Below are positions 36,922 through 51,900 of a stretch of 64,000 nucleotides of DNA, one piece after another (within the stretch, counting starts at the first letter, position 1; each line of letters opens with the position of its first letter). A model generated the notes under the pieces. It had not been told where the DNA came from and did not search any database. It saw only the letters and a list, made by a program, of their open reading frames with translations. The stretch is taken from the NCBI GenBank assembly GCA_037039925.1, contig JAXRKP010001494.1:56110-120109 (forward strand), read 5' to 3'. A program made the position numbers and the translations under genes. Source of the stretch: Doris montereyensis. Taxonomy: Eukaryota > Mollusca > Gastropoda > Nudibranchia > Dorididae.

Positions 36922-39900
36922 GTAAGGAAGAAGTTCTTATGTTGCTTTTGAAGTTTCCGTTTAAAAAAGAAATATTTCCAGGCTGAACTGTAATGCCTGC
37001 TATGCCATAACTTTCTTATTTTCAATTTTTTTTTTTCACAAATGATACACCAAATTACCGCTCAGAATCTCAGCTACATGTTGCTTTCTTTTATTTTTTA
37101 ACATAGATTACAAAACCGCCAACACTGTACTAGTTGGTGCATCTTGTCAAAAATGACTTGTCTAGACCATAATTAAACATCGGTTTGCACATCAACATCA
37201 TCGTCATAGTGGCTCCCTTTTGAGGTATTCTTTTAGTTTTAGGAAGAGGAAGAAACCTGAAAGAGCAAGACCGGGACTATTACAGATGTGGCAGGATGGA
37301 GAAATCCAGCTGCCTCAGAATCAGAGCATTTTTTGCTGCTCTTTCAACTCAGTTGTCAACATGCAAGGTCAAGGTCACCTGATGGACACTTTCTCATAGA
37401 TATCCAGGATGTGGCAAATCCATGCAAATGATGTGGCAAACCTCTTTGGAGATATTCTGACTACATCTCAGTATTTGCAATACAATTTTTTTTTGCTACC
37501 ATAACAGCTGGAAATTTTGCTAAAGTATATCAAGTTGGTACTGCTTTAATTACCACAAAGGGAAATTACGATCTGTTATAAGAAAAATGCCATCCCGACA
37601 TGAGTATATAAAAAAAGGATTTGGAGAAGTTGAAATAGGAGTTGAATATTTGATAGCAGTTTTCCCACAAATGGGACAAACCTTTATTGCACTACTGGAT
37701 GGAGCACTTCATTCCCTTGACATTCATACATAACAAAGGCTCAGTATTGATGCTAAATTTTCATTTTATACAATTTTTTTAGAAATAAACAACACATCGA
37801 TACCATAAAAGGAAAAAAAAAGCTAGCTGGGGGGAAATTTTGTCGTCAAAGTCCATATCAAGTTGGTACTTGTGTGCAAAATCAATTTTGTTTTAACTGA
37901 AAAAGCCTATTTGAAATGAAGATGTTATTTTTGCAATGGAAAATCCTGGCAAGAATCTACTTTTGGTGAATTATTGTCAATAATTTATTTGACCTTATCA
38001 CAAGATCACCATAAACAAAATACATTAGTGGCTGTTGCTGTTGCAGGGAAACATTCCGCGCATCCTTTTAGCTGCGATCCACTTCCCAACATCATGTCGG
38101 TAAACATTTTCAGCTTGGAGTGATGTCATTGCAATTTTCTGTAATGGTAATCTAAAATATCAAGAATAAAAAAATGGTGGAGGATTTGACACCCTTGTAA
38201 TATAATTGTAAAATAAAGTGCTATCAGTCAAACTGCACAGATTGACAGAAAGATATCCTTGAACGGATGGTAATCCAAAGGCAAGGTGTCATCAACCAAA
38301 TGTAGTGGGGTTCGATACCCGCCAACAGTTGAACATTTTTTTGGAGTTTTTTTTTTATCAAAATCTACGGACGGACGATAAAATGGATTTGCAAACGCCT
38401 GTGCATGTTAAAGGATTTGGCTGTTTACAGGGCAGTCTGGGGAAAATTTAAAATCCTACCAAAAACCCAGAGATCACCTTAGTTGTGGATGTGGATAAAT
38501 CAATAAAATCAAATCTTAGAACTGAATTTGAGAAGTGGATATAATGATATGCCCAGACCAAGGCAATTTGATGGAGGTTGCAAATAAACAAGGAAGCTCC
38601 AATTTAGATTGTATTTATATATATATGTCATAGGTAATGAGCGTAACTGGTTATATTCCTGAATTATATCTGCATTTCATAAGTATGCATTTTATCGTAA
38701 GTAGTCTTACTTTGTACATGACCATGCGAGGTACATTTCGTAAATACAATGACCATGTTAATGTTAAGGTGTTGAAGGACGCTGACATTGATCAATTCTT
38801 GAGAACATTACCTGTATAGCATTAAATTATGATTTAATGCCTTTAAATGCAGAGTATATGTGAGGAGAAGAAATTCTATGAAACTTCAGATCGAAATATG
38901 AAGATAAAGTTGAGTATTACATCACCTGGTATAGTTCAAAATCAAAGAAATGAAAAAAACGATTAAGTTTATCACATCAGATCAGGGGCGGAGTTTTACC
39001 TCAGAATATGTTGGTATGTTACCAGTTATTGTTAATTTTTATGCAAACATTAGGTGGAGCCAAATTTTATCATATATAAGAAACTTTTGTATATATATAT
39101 AAAAATTATGAACTGATTACAAATGTCAAATAAAAATTCTCAAGCACATTTAAATCTTGGTTTACAAACTTATTGTTTAGAATTACTCTTTTGTTTCCAC
39201 TTTATCAATATTCAATGAAATATAAACACAATTATCCCTGGCAGGAATCAAGCTGACCTTTGAAGGCAAAGCACGGGTGAAATGGGAAGAGATGGAGTAC
39301 AGAGGTACAGGTGATGACCGAAGGCAGGAGAAGGTGAAATATAAAGCCTCTGAGGAATATTTCGACAAAGATGTGATTTTACACGGAGTCAGTAAGTTTG
39401 ACTTTTCATCAGTTTAGATAATGATACTGCAACAGATTTTCTTTCTTTCTTTATTAGTTCCCATTCTACCTTTCAGGTGTATGGGTTCAGATGCCCGAGA
39501 TGATCTTTCTCCAGGATACCCTGTCCTGACATTTTCTGTTTCCTTCCAAAAAAGTTAAATTTCTATGCTTCAATGCCTCTTTTATACCTTCTTCCCACTT
39601 TCTCTGAGATCTGCCTTTTGGTCTTTTACTTTGGGCTTTAGCACTGTATACTGATTTAGCTATTCTATTGTCATTCATTCTGTTTACATGCCCAAACCAT
39701 CTCAATTGGTTTGTTTCGATCTTAATTTTTATGCCATCTACTTTGGCTTGATCTCTTATTGTTGTGTTTCTGACTTTTCTCTTTTAATTTTCCCTACTAC
39801 TCTTCTTAGATATTTCATTTCAGCTGCCTGTGCTCTACTGTATTCTCTACTGTCTAAGGTCCAGGTTTCGCCGCCATAGAGGAGAGTAGGACAATAAACT

Positions 39901-42900
39901 GTATTGTATACTGCCATTTTGGTTTTTTTGTTGATAATTCTTGCTTACCTACAAATGCTTTTCCTAGATGGTTATATATTGCACTTGCCTTTTGATTCTC
40001 TGGCTGATTTCTTCTCTTAGTTTTCCCTCTGAGTTAATCATTACTCCTAGGTAATTGTAGCTTTGAACTTGTTCTAAATTCTACCCTGCCAATTTAAGAT
40101 TTTGTGTTTTAGCTTCCCTAGTTACTAGCATTGTTTTGGTATTCTTTGCATTTACTCTCATTCCTCTTTTATTTAAATTCATTGTTCATAATTTTGATAT
40201 TCGACTGAAGGTCACTTTCTGATATTTCCAACAGAACTGAATCATCGGCAAATGAAAGCATTGATACATTTACTGGTTTGAGCTTCCACATACGTACATT
40301 CATTTTCTTCATTTTTGAGGATGTCTTTTGCGACTGAATCCATAAATGTGATAAACAAAAGAGGACTTAGGATACAACCCTATCTTACTCCTATATCTAC
40401 ATCAAATTCTGCAAATATGTTTCCATCTACTCTCACTGCATGTTGGTTTATTGTAAAAACTTTTAATGGCTTCTATTAAATTTTGCTCTACATTGTGTTC
40501 TTTTAAGGAATGCCATAGTTTGTCCCTCCTCACAGTGTCAAATGCCTTGTCTAAGTTAATAAAACACAGGTGCAGGTCAATGTTTCTCTCAAGGAATTTT
40601 TCTATTATTTATCTAATTTTAAATATGTGGTCTTGTACACTTCTTCCTGGTCTAAATCCACTCTGGTGCTCTTCAATCTGATCCTCTACTCTTTTCCTTA
40701 GTCTCATTTCCTGTATCCTGGCATATACTTTTCCTGGAACGCTAACTAGTGATATCCCTCTATAGTTTTGAGCATTCCATAGTTGATCCTTTCTTATGTA
40801 TTGGTACTACCATTTTTTCCAGTCGTCTGGCACCTGTTTGGACTTCCATGCTTGTTGGCATATTGCATAGTAGTTTGTCTGCCTCTCTCCCTTGGTTTTT
40901 AATCATTTCTGGATAAACTTGATCTGCTCCTGGGGCTATTCCTAATTTCACTTTTCTTATAGCTGTGGGGATTTCTTCCATTGATATATTTACATCTTCA
41001 ACTGTCTCCTCTCGATCACTTGTTACTCTTACTAATTGATCTGTACACCTTGTTTCATATGTTCCGGAGGGGTTATGTAATTGGTGAAAATGCTTTCTCC
41101 ATGTTTCCATGATTTGCGCTGTCTTCTTTCATTATTTCTCCTTTGACATTCTTAATTTGCCGTATTGGGCATACTTTGGTCTTTCTTATGCTCTTCATTA
41201 CCCCCAGAACAGCTTCTGATTTCCTAGATAGCTTTCTTGAACTCTTTGTCCAAACTCTTCCCATTGTTCCTGTTTTGCTTTCCTGACTTCCTCTTTGGCA
41301 ATAGTTATTTTATTCATGTAAACCTATTCTATCTGGTCTCTTTGTTTGCAAATATTTCTTCCAGGCATCCTTCTTTTCTTTTGATCTTAGTCTTGACGTT
41401 CTCATTCCACCGTGCTGTTCTTTTCCTTTCTCCTTTAATTTGTTTCCTACGACAGATCTCTTCAGCACAAACTGAGGAGTGTTTCTTTATACATTTGCCA
41501 CTTTTCTTCTATTGTGCTATCATTCAGATCCATCTGTCTTTCACTGATAAATCTTTTTATTCTAGATTGGTATACCTGTTTTACTACTGGTTTATTTAGT
41601 TCCTCTATTTTGAGTTTAGTAGCTTTTTTCTCTTGCCTTTTCTGTTTGTTTTCTTCAGTCAGTAATCTCATTTTTGGCAATCACTAAGTGATGATCACTA
41701 AATATTTCTGCTCCTCTGTTTACTCTTGCATCAATGTACTGTAAAAAAAAGGGAGCTGCTAACTATTATGTAGTCTATCATTGACTTTTCACACCTGTCT
41801 TCATTTACTCTTGTATATTTGTGGATATCTTTTTGAGGAAAAAGGTGTTGGCCATTTTCATGCTATTCTTTAGGCAAAAATCTATTAGTCTCTCTCCATT
41901 TGGAGAAGTTGTTATCTCTCCTTCTTTACCTATTACTCCTGACGTTTCTACATTGTTGCCTACTCTAGCATTTATATCTCCTAAAAGCATTAGTTCCTGT
42001 TTGGGTTTAAGATTCTCTGCAGCCATTTGTAAATCGTTTTCGGAGATATCTTTTTCTTCTTTAGTTGCGTCTTCGTTTGGTCCATAAGCTATTAATAATT
42101 TAATTTCTTGTCCTTTTGGTTTAATTTTACCTCTAATAGCCGTGGGCTTATAAATTTCCAACTTTCTAGTAGCTTTCATGTTTTTATGCATTAGGAGGCT
42201 TATAAATTTCCAACTTTCTAGACCTTTTTCTTAGGAGGTAAAAAATATACACTTTGGAACATCTACTTTCCATACAGATTTGTTCTGTTGAATATCATTG
42301 GTTTTGGGATTTTTTTCTCACAAAAAGCTTTCCTTTTCTCACTGTGATTTGATAGTGAATTTGTTTTTCAAATTAGATCGTAGGCTTTCTATTTCCTTAT
42401 CTCCTATATCGACAATGAAAGTAGCAAAACTGGTTTGTAAGTCTAAAATTAGTAACACCTTTTTTTTTCGATTCTCTAACATTAGGAAGCCTCCTATGCT
42501 TCATCTAGTTAGGATTCCGTGGAACAAGAACCAATAGAAAACCAATAATAACCATATGAGCAATCCGTGTATCACTAATAGGTCTAGTTTTTGACACTTG
42601 CACACCGTGGACGTCTGTGAAAATAGATTCAAATATGCATCATCATTTTCTTTGATTTTCTCGTAACATCCAAAAGTGAACTTACATGGTTTGCGACTTT
42701 TCACGGTCGATATCATTTTCTTTTTTATGGTTTCTTTTAATCTTGCTGTTTTGTTCTGAATTCACCCTGGGATCACTGCATTTAGTGACAGGGTAAAATG
42801 CTATGAAATAAAAACAACTTACTCTCTTTTTCTCTTAATTTTGCCCCCTGAGACATGATATATTCTTGCTATGTCAATAATACTATGAAATTAAATTTGG

Positions 42901-45900
42901 TTTATAAAATGCAAAAATCACCTCATGGAAGAGTGGGCTACTGGTAGGATATACTTCTTTTCATTCCTTTTTTCGCTTCTCTTTCTTCTTGCTGTTTCTT
43001 CTTATTTCTTCTTCTTCTACTTCTTCTTCTTCTTTTTCTTCTTCTTCTTCTTCTTCTTCTTCTTCTTCTTCTTCTTCTTCTTCTTCTTCTTCTTCTTCTT
43101 CTTCTTCTTCTTCTTCTTCTTCTTCTTCTTCTTCTTCTTCTTCTTCTTCTTCTTCTTCTTCTTCTTCCTTTTCTTCTTCTCCTTCTTCTTCTACTTCTTC
43201 TTTAGAAAACTGATAGTCCATTCTTACGTTTTTACTGTCAGTGGGCATGATTTTGAATTTAATCACAAACTGTTATTCCAAATTCAATTTTAAAGGAATC
43301 TATTTTATTATGTGTTTGAAGTCTTCAGTGCAGTTGTTGACTTTAATTCCCGTCGACCATTGGATTCACAGCCTTACTGCACTAGGGTAAAATGAGTGCA
43401 GGTTTGATCTGCTGAATTTTGTTTAATATTAAAAAAATTTGCCATATTTTCAAATTTTAGGAGTGTCAACAAGTTATAATATAAATTACTCAGATTTCAG
43501 TGTACATTTCAAAACAAATAACTCAGTAAAAGTTACTCATCTACATTTTTATAAGAATCATAAAGGGAAAGCAAAGAACATAGCTGCAAAAGGTTGTTAC
43601 CCTTAAACGTGTTTCTGATGCACCGGTAGCTCCTGCCGGATTCCCAATCTGGGCAAATTTTTCTGGCCCTCCTGTCGACCCAGCAGCGAAATGGGTAGCT
43701 AGGTCTATTCAGACTAAGCGAAAGTAAAGGTGACGTGGAAAGCAATGGTAAGCTACCACATTATATCGTGTACCTAGAAAAATACGGGCTTTAGTGCTGA
43801 TTACGCTACGCACAACTCTGAGTATGTGGCTAACCTTTTTTTCTCTTTACATGTAAACAGACAATGAAAGGTTTGATTTTGGATTCATTCTGTAGATTTT
43901 TCTGTTTTTTTCAAAATATGCTTTGTGTAGGTTTTCAGTCATTTATTTTTCACTGTTCTTTTCTCTTTAGAGGTCCAGTCAGGGGAACAGCACCACTGAG
44001 CTGCCCAGTGGTCATCACGTTTCCGTTTGAGTTTCAACTGCCTCCAAATCTGCCGTCCTCTTACGAAGGTGGTATTGGATCTGTGAGATATTTAGTCAAA
44101 TGTAAAATTGACAAGCCATGGAAGTTTGATCACAAGGTGAAGAGACCATTCACCGTCATTGGTATTCTGGATCTGAATTCACAGCCAGCTTATAGTGTAT
44201 GTATTTCTTGTCATTGACTGAGTCAAATTCTAATAAGTGTACCCCACAATTGAATGTCACTTTATGCTTTTTGATTTGATTTGATTTGATTTGGATTTAC
44301 CTACATCCACAACTAAGGTGATCTCAGAGTTTTTTGGTAGGATTTTTTTAATTTTGCCTGGACTGCCCTGTAAACAGCAAAGGGACCTTTACGTGCACAG
44401 GGTGTTGTGATCTGCACACAGGGCCTCCCTTTTTATCATCCGTCTCGGATGGGACTGAGTGTCAATCCATCTACCTGGACCAGGAGGGGGTTAGGTTCTG
44501 CTTGAAAAAACTTGAGAACATTTTTCAGTCGTTTGAGAGGCTCGAGCCACTACCTTTTGGTTGAGGCCGACACCTTGCCTCTGGACTATTGGAGTCCCCC
44601 TCACTTTATGCATGAAGATGTTATTGAATAAGAACATGCTAAATGGCATAAGAGTGAACAGTGTCACACCATAAATCAAATTGTGCTACATGAGACTGAA
44701 CTAAAGGGATAGTGCTAAGGGTATGTCTGTATCATGAAGAAAGAGGCAGAGTAGTCTCACTCTCTTGCTGTGAAGAAAGAATCAGTTCTTTCTTATGAAA
44801 AAATTAAAACAAGTCCAAGGTGAAATTTGTAAGTTGGTTTATCAATAATAAAACATTACTCAAGATTAAAATTTATTTATTGACAAGAACCATGTAATGT
44901 AATATTGCAATCAAAGAAATCTGGTTCCTGTTGTTCTGCCGTATAATGTCCACCTTCACTTCTGAAGATTCTGACATGTTTGTGATCGATCTTGGAAATA
45001 AAATACAATGTAATGTAAGATAAGAATGAAAGAAACAAGCTGTAGTTGCTAAGACAGAATTTAAGTTGATGAAGTTTTACCACCTAATCCAAAGACTTGA
45101 TTGCTAGCAGGGGCTTCAGTCCGCCAGCTTTGTTTCGCTTTTTGGCTGTCGTACTTCATAGAGTCCTAATTGGTGCTTGCACCATGTGAGACCACATTTT
45201 GTCTGTGTTTCTGTAACAAATGAAATTTGCGTGTTAATTATAGGCCCAATCCCCGACCTGTGCCATTTAGTCGCCTCTTATGACACACTCGCATGACATT
45301 GGTAGTATTCTAACACCCTCGCTGCTGAGGGACCCCCATTACCAACACGGCTAATTTTGTTATATTATCACCCTCCTTAAAATTATTCATTTGTACCCAG
45401 TCACACATTCAAGTTAAGTCGGAACATTAAACAAGGCTAATTTTGTTATATTATCACCTTAAAATTATTCATTTGTACCCAGTCACACATTCAAGTTAAG
45501 TCGGAACATTAAACTTGACTGCATTTCTGTGTGTGATATTTTTTGTAGGGGGATCTTCAGCCAAGATAACAATCATTGATCCACACATACACACAAACAG
45601 ACAGACACATACACAAACGACAAACACACAGACACACACACACACACACACAATAGAGCACTCTTAAAACAAACCCATTGCCTGTGCCAGTTTTCAAACC
45701 AACAACTTGAGTGGTCTGAGCTCATTACACTGATGACTGTTCAAGTGTTCAGCTAAAGGCTTCATGACAAATGCTGACATTTGTATTAGTAAAGTCAATA
45801 ATCAGGAAGAAATGATGCCATCTTGAAGTGATTTGTGCCTTTCATTTGACTCACTGTTTTCACAGAGCCCACTTCAAGATGAAGATGAGAAAAATCTGTG

Positions 45901-48900
45901 CTGCCTGTGTTGTAAATCTGGACCTATATCTGCTAATTTCCGTATAGAACGTCAAGGATATGTTCCTGGTGAAGCCATTAGACTGTTTGCTGAGATCAGC
46001 AATGCTTCTAGTAGGAAAATGAACAAAACTTATGTAACTCTAAAAATGGTGAGTAATTGTGTGCGAATGAGAATCTGCTTATGAAATGTAAGATTTTTTT
46101 GTGATGGAGGAGAGTAAACTGCTGTAAGTGGTTAGAATATATATATTTTGCAAACCTTTATTGAGCAAAAGTTAAGATATTACGCTGGAGGACAATAATA
46201 TTTCTGTGTTGTTACTCTCAACTTGAGGGCCCCAGTTAACTCAAGTTAGTAGAACTTCTGTTTGTCAGCTGTCAACCTAGCTGTGAAATGGGTAGCAAAG
46301 TGTGTTCAGATTTAAGTAAAGTAAAGAGAGAGATCAAAACTTTTCTTTGAATGACCGAACACTCAGCACCAAGTATGGGATAGTTTCTTTACTTTTTTAA
46401 CTTTTAAATGAACCTATTTTGCAATGGCATCACACTCATTTTTACCAGAGACAAACATTGGTGAGAAATGAGCAATTATGGTTGTTTTAAATCTCCTCTG
46501 TCAACTTTTAAACCTGGAGACTTCGCCATGTAAGATTTTTCTCTTGCTGTTGCTTGATGCACCTGCAGATCATTACCGTTAACATCTCTTTTCAAGAAAG
46601 CAAGATATACTAATATTGTCCTCAACTTGAGTGCATATAATATACAGTAGTCGCTGTATAAACGCACGCCCGTTCGGCGCAGGAAAAACGTGCTTTTATG
46701 CCCACCGTGTTTTTATGAGAACACTTTTATTATATAGTAAAAATTTGGTCAGCAGATGTTGGCGTGGGTTATGCAGAATGTGCTTTTATGAAGTGTGCTT
46801 TTATCCAGCGACTACTGTATTGGGTGAACCGATAAAAACTGCCCCAACTTTGAAGCATTATAGCTCTAAAAGTGTAGCTGTGATTCTAATTTTCTTTTGC
46901 CTGATTATAGAACAAAGTAATCTGTTTTCATCATGACAAGGAAATAAAAATCAAATTTAAAGTTAAAGAGTTATGAATATTTTTTGTGAAAAATTGCAAT
47001 ATACGGTTTTATGTGAACATTTCCACTTTTACAGTTTAGCCATTCAAATGTTCCTTTGAGCCTCCTGCTGTTGGATCACTTCTTTGTCTCTTTTTTCATT
47101 GAATTTTTAAGTCTTGCTTTCACCTAGTTTCATTGAAATGTGTCATCTTATGTTATTTTCAATGCAAGAAAAACAAACATTGTTGGTTGGATCTTTCTTT
47201 GTTTCCTTTTCAAATGGCCTGCTGGCATACCAGTGTCTTTTGTAGCTTTTGTTGATAATTCTGATGAAAAGGTAAAAGATAAAAAATATTCACAAGTGAT
47301 AACAAAGTTGTAAAATGAGAACAATGTTTCATCGTAGTCATTCTCTTAAATCATTCTCTTAAGTCATTCTCTTAAGTCATTCTCTTAAGTCGTTCTCTTA
47401 AGTCATTCTCTTAAGACGTTTTCTTAAGTTGTTCTCTTAAGCCATTCTCTTAAGTCATTCTCTTAAGTCCTTCTCTTAAGTCCTTCTCTAAGTCGTTCTC
47501 TTAAGTCATTCTCTTAAGTCATTCTCTTAAGTCATTCTCTTAACTTCAGCTATAAAATGGAGTAGCAAAATTGTGGCTTATTAGTGACTGATTTAAGTGG
47601 CAAAGATCTATGTGTGCTAGCTTGTATGTTTTAAAGACTGAAAATTATTTTAATCTATGGGTCAATCATTTTCCTGTGAAAGGTAGAATACTTGGACAGT
47701 GAACATTGAAGGAATCGCCAATAAAAAAAGTATCAGATACGTCTATTTTACATCTTTTAGATAACAACTTTTCATGCACAAATTTGAAAGAAGAAAATGA
47801 GGAAAGTCGAACTTGCGAAATTGACAAGGCCTGCTATTGAAGAACATAGTGAGGATTCCTGGACAGGAGAACAGCTGATTATCCCCCATTGCCGCCTTCT
47901 TTCTTGACTGGCTGTAGTATTATTGATATTCACTACATTCTTGAGGTGAGTTTTATTGATGTATATCAAAATTGTCTGGAATAAATTAGATTCAGACATT
48001 ATTGTTCTGTTAACATCTGAATCTCCTGCCTTGGTGGTATGGATACCAATACCGATATACGATATGTACATAATTGGCAACATAAAATGAGAAATTAAGT
48101 AATGTACCGCTAAACACTTACACAGGCAAGCTCTCTCTCTGTTTCTCTTCATTAATGTAATCAATATACCAACGGCCAGCTCTCTACCCGACTTGACAGG
48201 GGGGGTGGTGGTTAGAATACGCACATATACAGTTAGCGTTTTCGACTGTCTAACATTAGCCACAAAGTGGAGTTACGATTCATAATTTCTTATTTGTAAT
48301 TTGACCTTAAGGGGTAGGGGGGGGGGGGTGTACTGAGGCAGGCATTTTTACCACAAATCGGACAAATCTTGTTTATTGCACTACTGGAGGCAGCAGTTAA
48401 TTCCCTTCACGTTGATACCATAACAAAGGCTCAGTATCGGTTCTTTCATTTTATACTTTTTTTTTTAGAAATGCCTAATCTTCAACACATCGGTTGTACC
48501 ATAAAAGCTGAAAATTTTGTCTAAAGTATAAAAAATCGGTACTCATTCTAATCACTTCAAAATATATTTTATCCGAAATATGTGTTTCTGAGGAATTATT
48601 GTCAATATTAGCTAAGATCGGCTGAATATAACGGGAAACAGTCCACGCATCTGTTATAAGAAAAGTTTTATCGGGATATGAGTATAATAAGGGATCTGGA
48701 GCAGTTGAAATATGCTTGAAATGAAGTACTTGATTGCCTCTCAAGATTGTATGATGTTTTAAAGTATTATATTATTCTTTTATAGGTTTATATGTGAAAA
48801 AACATTCAATTAACGGGAAAATATTGTTTAAAATGCGATTTTCTCAATATTGTACTTTTTGACTGATATGCGATCTCTTTTTTTTTTTATTGTCCGATTG

Positions 48901-51900
48901 CCCCCTAATTTGGTTTATAATAACATCTATAACGCAAAATTAATTTACACCCAGTAGCGATTTTTGATATTTCCTTAATTTTTGCGAAAGGAACCTTTTT
49001 GTGATTATATCTGCCAAAAATTGCAAAGGTTGCTATATGCATGTTAAAAAAAATTCATAAAATCAAAACCGTTTAATTTATCAAAAAAAGCTACTGGTTG
49101 CGGCTAGATATTGAACTGAATAATGTGTGTTATAGCCAAGTTTGTTCATAGCTAAAGGAGCCTATTTGAAATGATGTTGTAGGTATTTTCGCAATGAAAA
49201 TCCAAGATGGCGACATTCCTGTGGCAACCATATGATAAAAAAAGTTAATTTATAACTTTTCCAGCTAAATTAGACATGCCAAATACAATGGTAGTGGTTA
49301 AAATTGTTGATGTCAAATATAAAAAAAACATGTCCAGGACCCCACCCCTCTTCCCCCCTTCCCCCTTCCCCCCCTTCCCCCTCTCCATCCCCCCCCCACC
49401 CCCTCTCCCTCCCCAAAGCACACTTCGGCATTAAGCACACTCCAGTCTTCTCCCAAGCACTGTGCTTATCAGTGGTGGTGACTATTATTTCTGTCATCGT
49501 TATTTAAGTTTTATTTGTTTATTTCGCTTTTTTTCTTAACAAAGAAAACATTGCTTCACAACTTGTCTCTAATACATTATTCACTATATATCACCTGAAC
49601 CAACCAAGTCAGTTGAAGCATTTTTTTACGGTTTCCTTCTTCAGCTGAATGTTGATCCATCAGGCCCAGGCTTGGATCTTGAGATTCCCCTGGAAATTGT
49701 TGTGGGAACCATTCCGTTAGCATTTATAGTCCAGCAAAATCCGCCAATGCAACCCATGCTGCCAATTGGATTTCAGGGAAGTTGTTTCGAGCCGTCGGCA
49801 CCAGGGGGTACGGAAATGTATCCGCTAATGCCTCCCACAGGCATCCCCAATCTGCGTGAGTTGATACTAAATGGTTTACTTGTTGGTTTTACCATAATTT
49901 CTCCCCATGCTAGACTTTGTGTGTATATTTACTGACATAGGTCAAAAACTGTATATTATAGTGTGTAGATATCGAAAGACATGAAACGCCGGTACCAATG
50001 GATTTCAGAGCTGAGCTCACCAGTCACATGAACATGAAACTACAATGGAGGATAAGAAATACTTGTTGAAGACATGGCAAAGATTAAATTGGATTTTTTT
50101 TTGTGCAGAGGAAATGATAAACTTAAAAAATATGCGCACAAGAAGATTCCTCAAAACAATTTGAATAACTTAGAATAAAACTTTAAAATAATCTGCATAG
50201 AAATGAAAAGGAAAAGGTCTTGAGACAACTGACCATATCATCCTTTAATGCTCCAAAAATTAGACATGAAGGAAGGTAACGAGACAGACCTCAAATCCGA
50301 CGACCAGCTAAAAACCTGAATTGGTTTAATTTGGAGGTGTAGCCATACACTACTATAACTGTGATCCCAATCCTAATCATCTATTGTGCAGTGATTACCT
50401 GTACATGATATCAGGTGATCTGTGTGTTGACTAGGTCTTGACAGTATAGGGTGATGTCACATGATCCAAATCCTAGTCATCTATTATGCAACGATTACCT
50501 GTACATGGTATCAGGTGATCTGTGTGTTGACAGTACAGGTTGATGTCACATGATCCAAATCCTAGTCATCTATTATGCAGCGATTACCTGTACATGGTAT
50601 CAGGTGATCTGTGTGTTGACAGTACAGGTTGATGTCACATGATCCAAATCCTAGTCATCTATTATGCAACGATTACCTGTACATGGTATCAGGTGATCTG
50701 TGTGTTGACAGTACAGGTTGATGTCACATGATCCAAATCCTAGTCATCTATTATGCAGCGATTACCTGTACACGATATCAGGTGATCTGTGTGTTGACTA
50801 GGTCTTGACAGCACAGGGTGATGTCACATGATCCAAATCAATCATTATCGTCGCATTCATGTAGCAATTACTGGTACGAGATATCACACGATCTTTGTTT
50901 TGACTAACAAGGTGTGATATCGCATAATCTCTGTATGACCTTTGTGTTGACTAACAAGGTGAGATATCACACGATCTCTGTGTTGACTAACAAGGTGAGA
51001 TATCACACGATCTCTGTGTTGACTAACATGGTGAGATATCACACAATCTCTGTGTTGACTAACAAGGTGTTGTGTCACACCATCTCTGTGTTGACTAACC
51101 AGGTGAGATATCACACAATCTCTGTGTTGACTAACAAGATGTTGTATCACACGATCTCTGTATTGGCTAACAAGGTGAGATATCACACGATCTCTGTGTT
51201 GGCTAACAAGGTGAGATATCACACAATCTCTGTGTTGACTAACAAGGTGTTGTATCACACGATCTCTGTGTTGACTAACAAGGTGAGATATCACACGATC
51301 TCTGTGTTGACTAACAAGGTGAGATATCACACGATCTCTGTGTGGGCTAACAAGATGTTGTATCACACGACCTCTGTATTGGCTAACAAGGTGAGATATC
51401 ACACGATCTCTGTGTTGGCTAACAAGGTGATATATCACACGATCTCTGTGTTGACTAACAAGGTGTTGTATCAACCGATCTCTGTGTTGACTAACAAGGT
51501 GTTGTATCACACGATCCCTGTGTTGACTAACAAGGTGAAGTATCACATGATCTCTGTGTTGACTAACAAGGTGAAATATCACATAATCTCTGTGTTGACT
51601 AACAAGGTGAAATATCACATGATCTCTGTGTTGACTAACAAGGTGTTGTATCACACGATCTCTGTGTTGACTTATAAGGTGTTGTATCACGCGATCTCTG
51701 TGTTGACTTATAAGGTGTTGTATCACACGATCTCTGTGTTGACTTATAAGGTGTTGTATCACGCGATCTCTGTGTTGACTAACAAGGTGTTGTATCACAC
51801 GATCTCTGTGTTGACTTTTAAGGTGTTGTATCACACGATCTCTGTGTTGACTTATAAGGTGTTGTATCACACGATCTCTGTGTTGACTTTTAAGGTGTTG

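Noticed and set aside
43971..44196. Acceptor ending at 43970 for gene 2 exon 3
   Set aside because: It gives a stop within ten codons after joining exon 2; the acceptor ending at 43972 keeps the frame.
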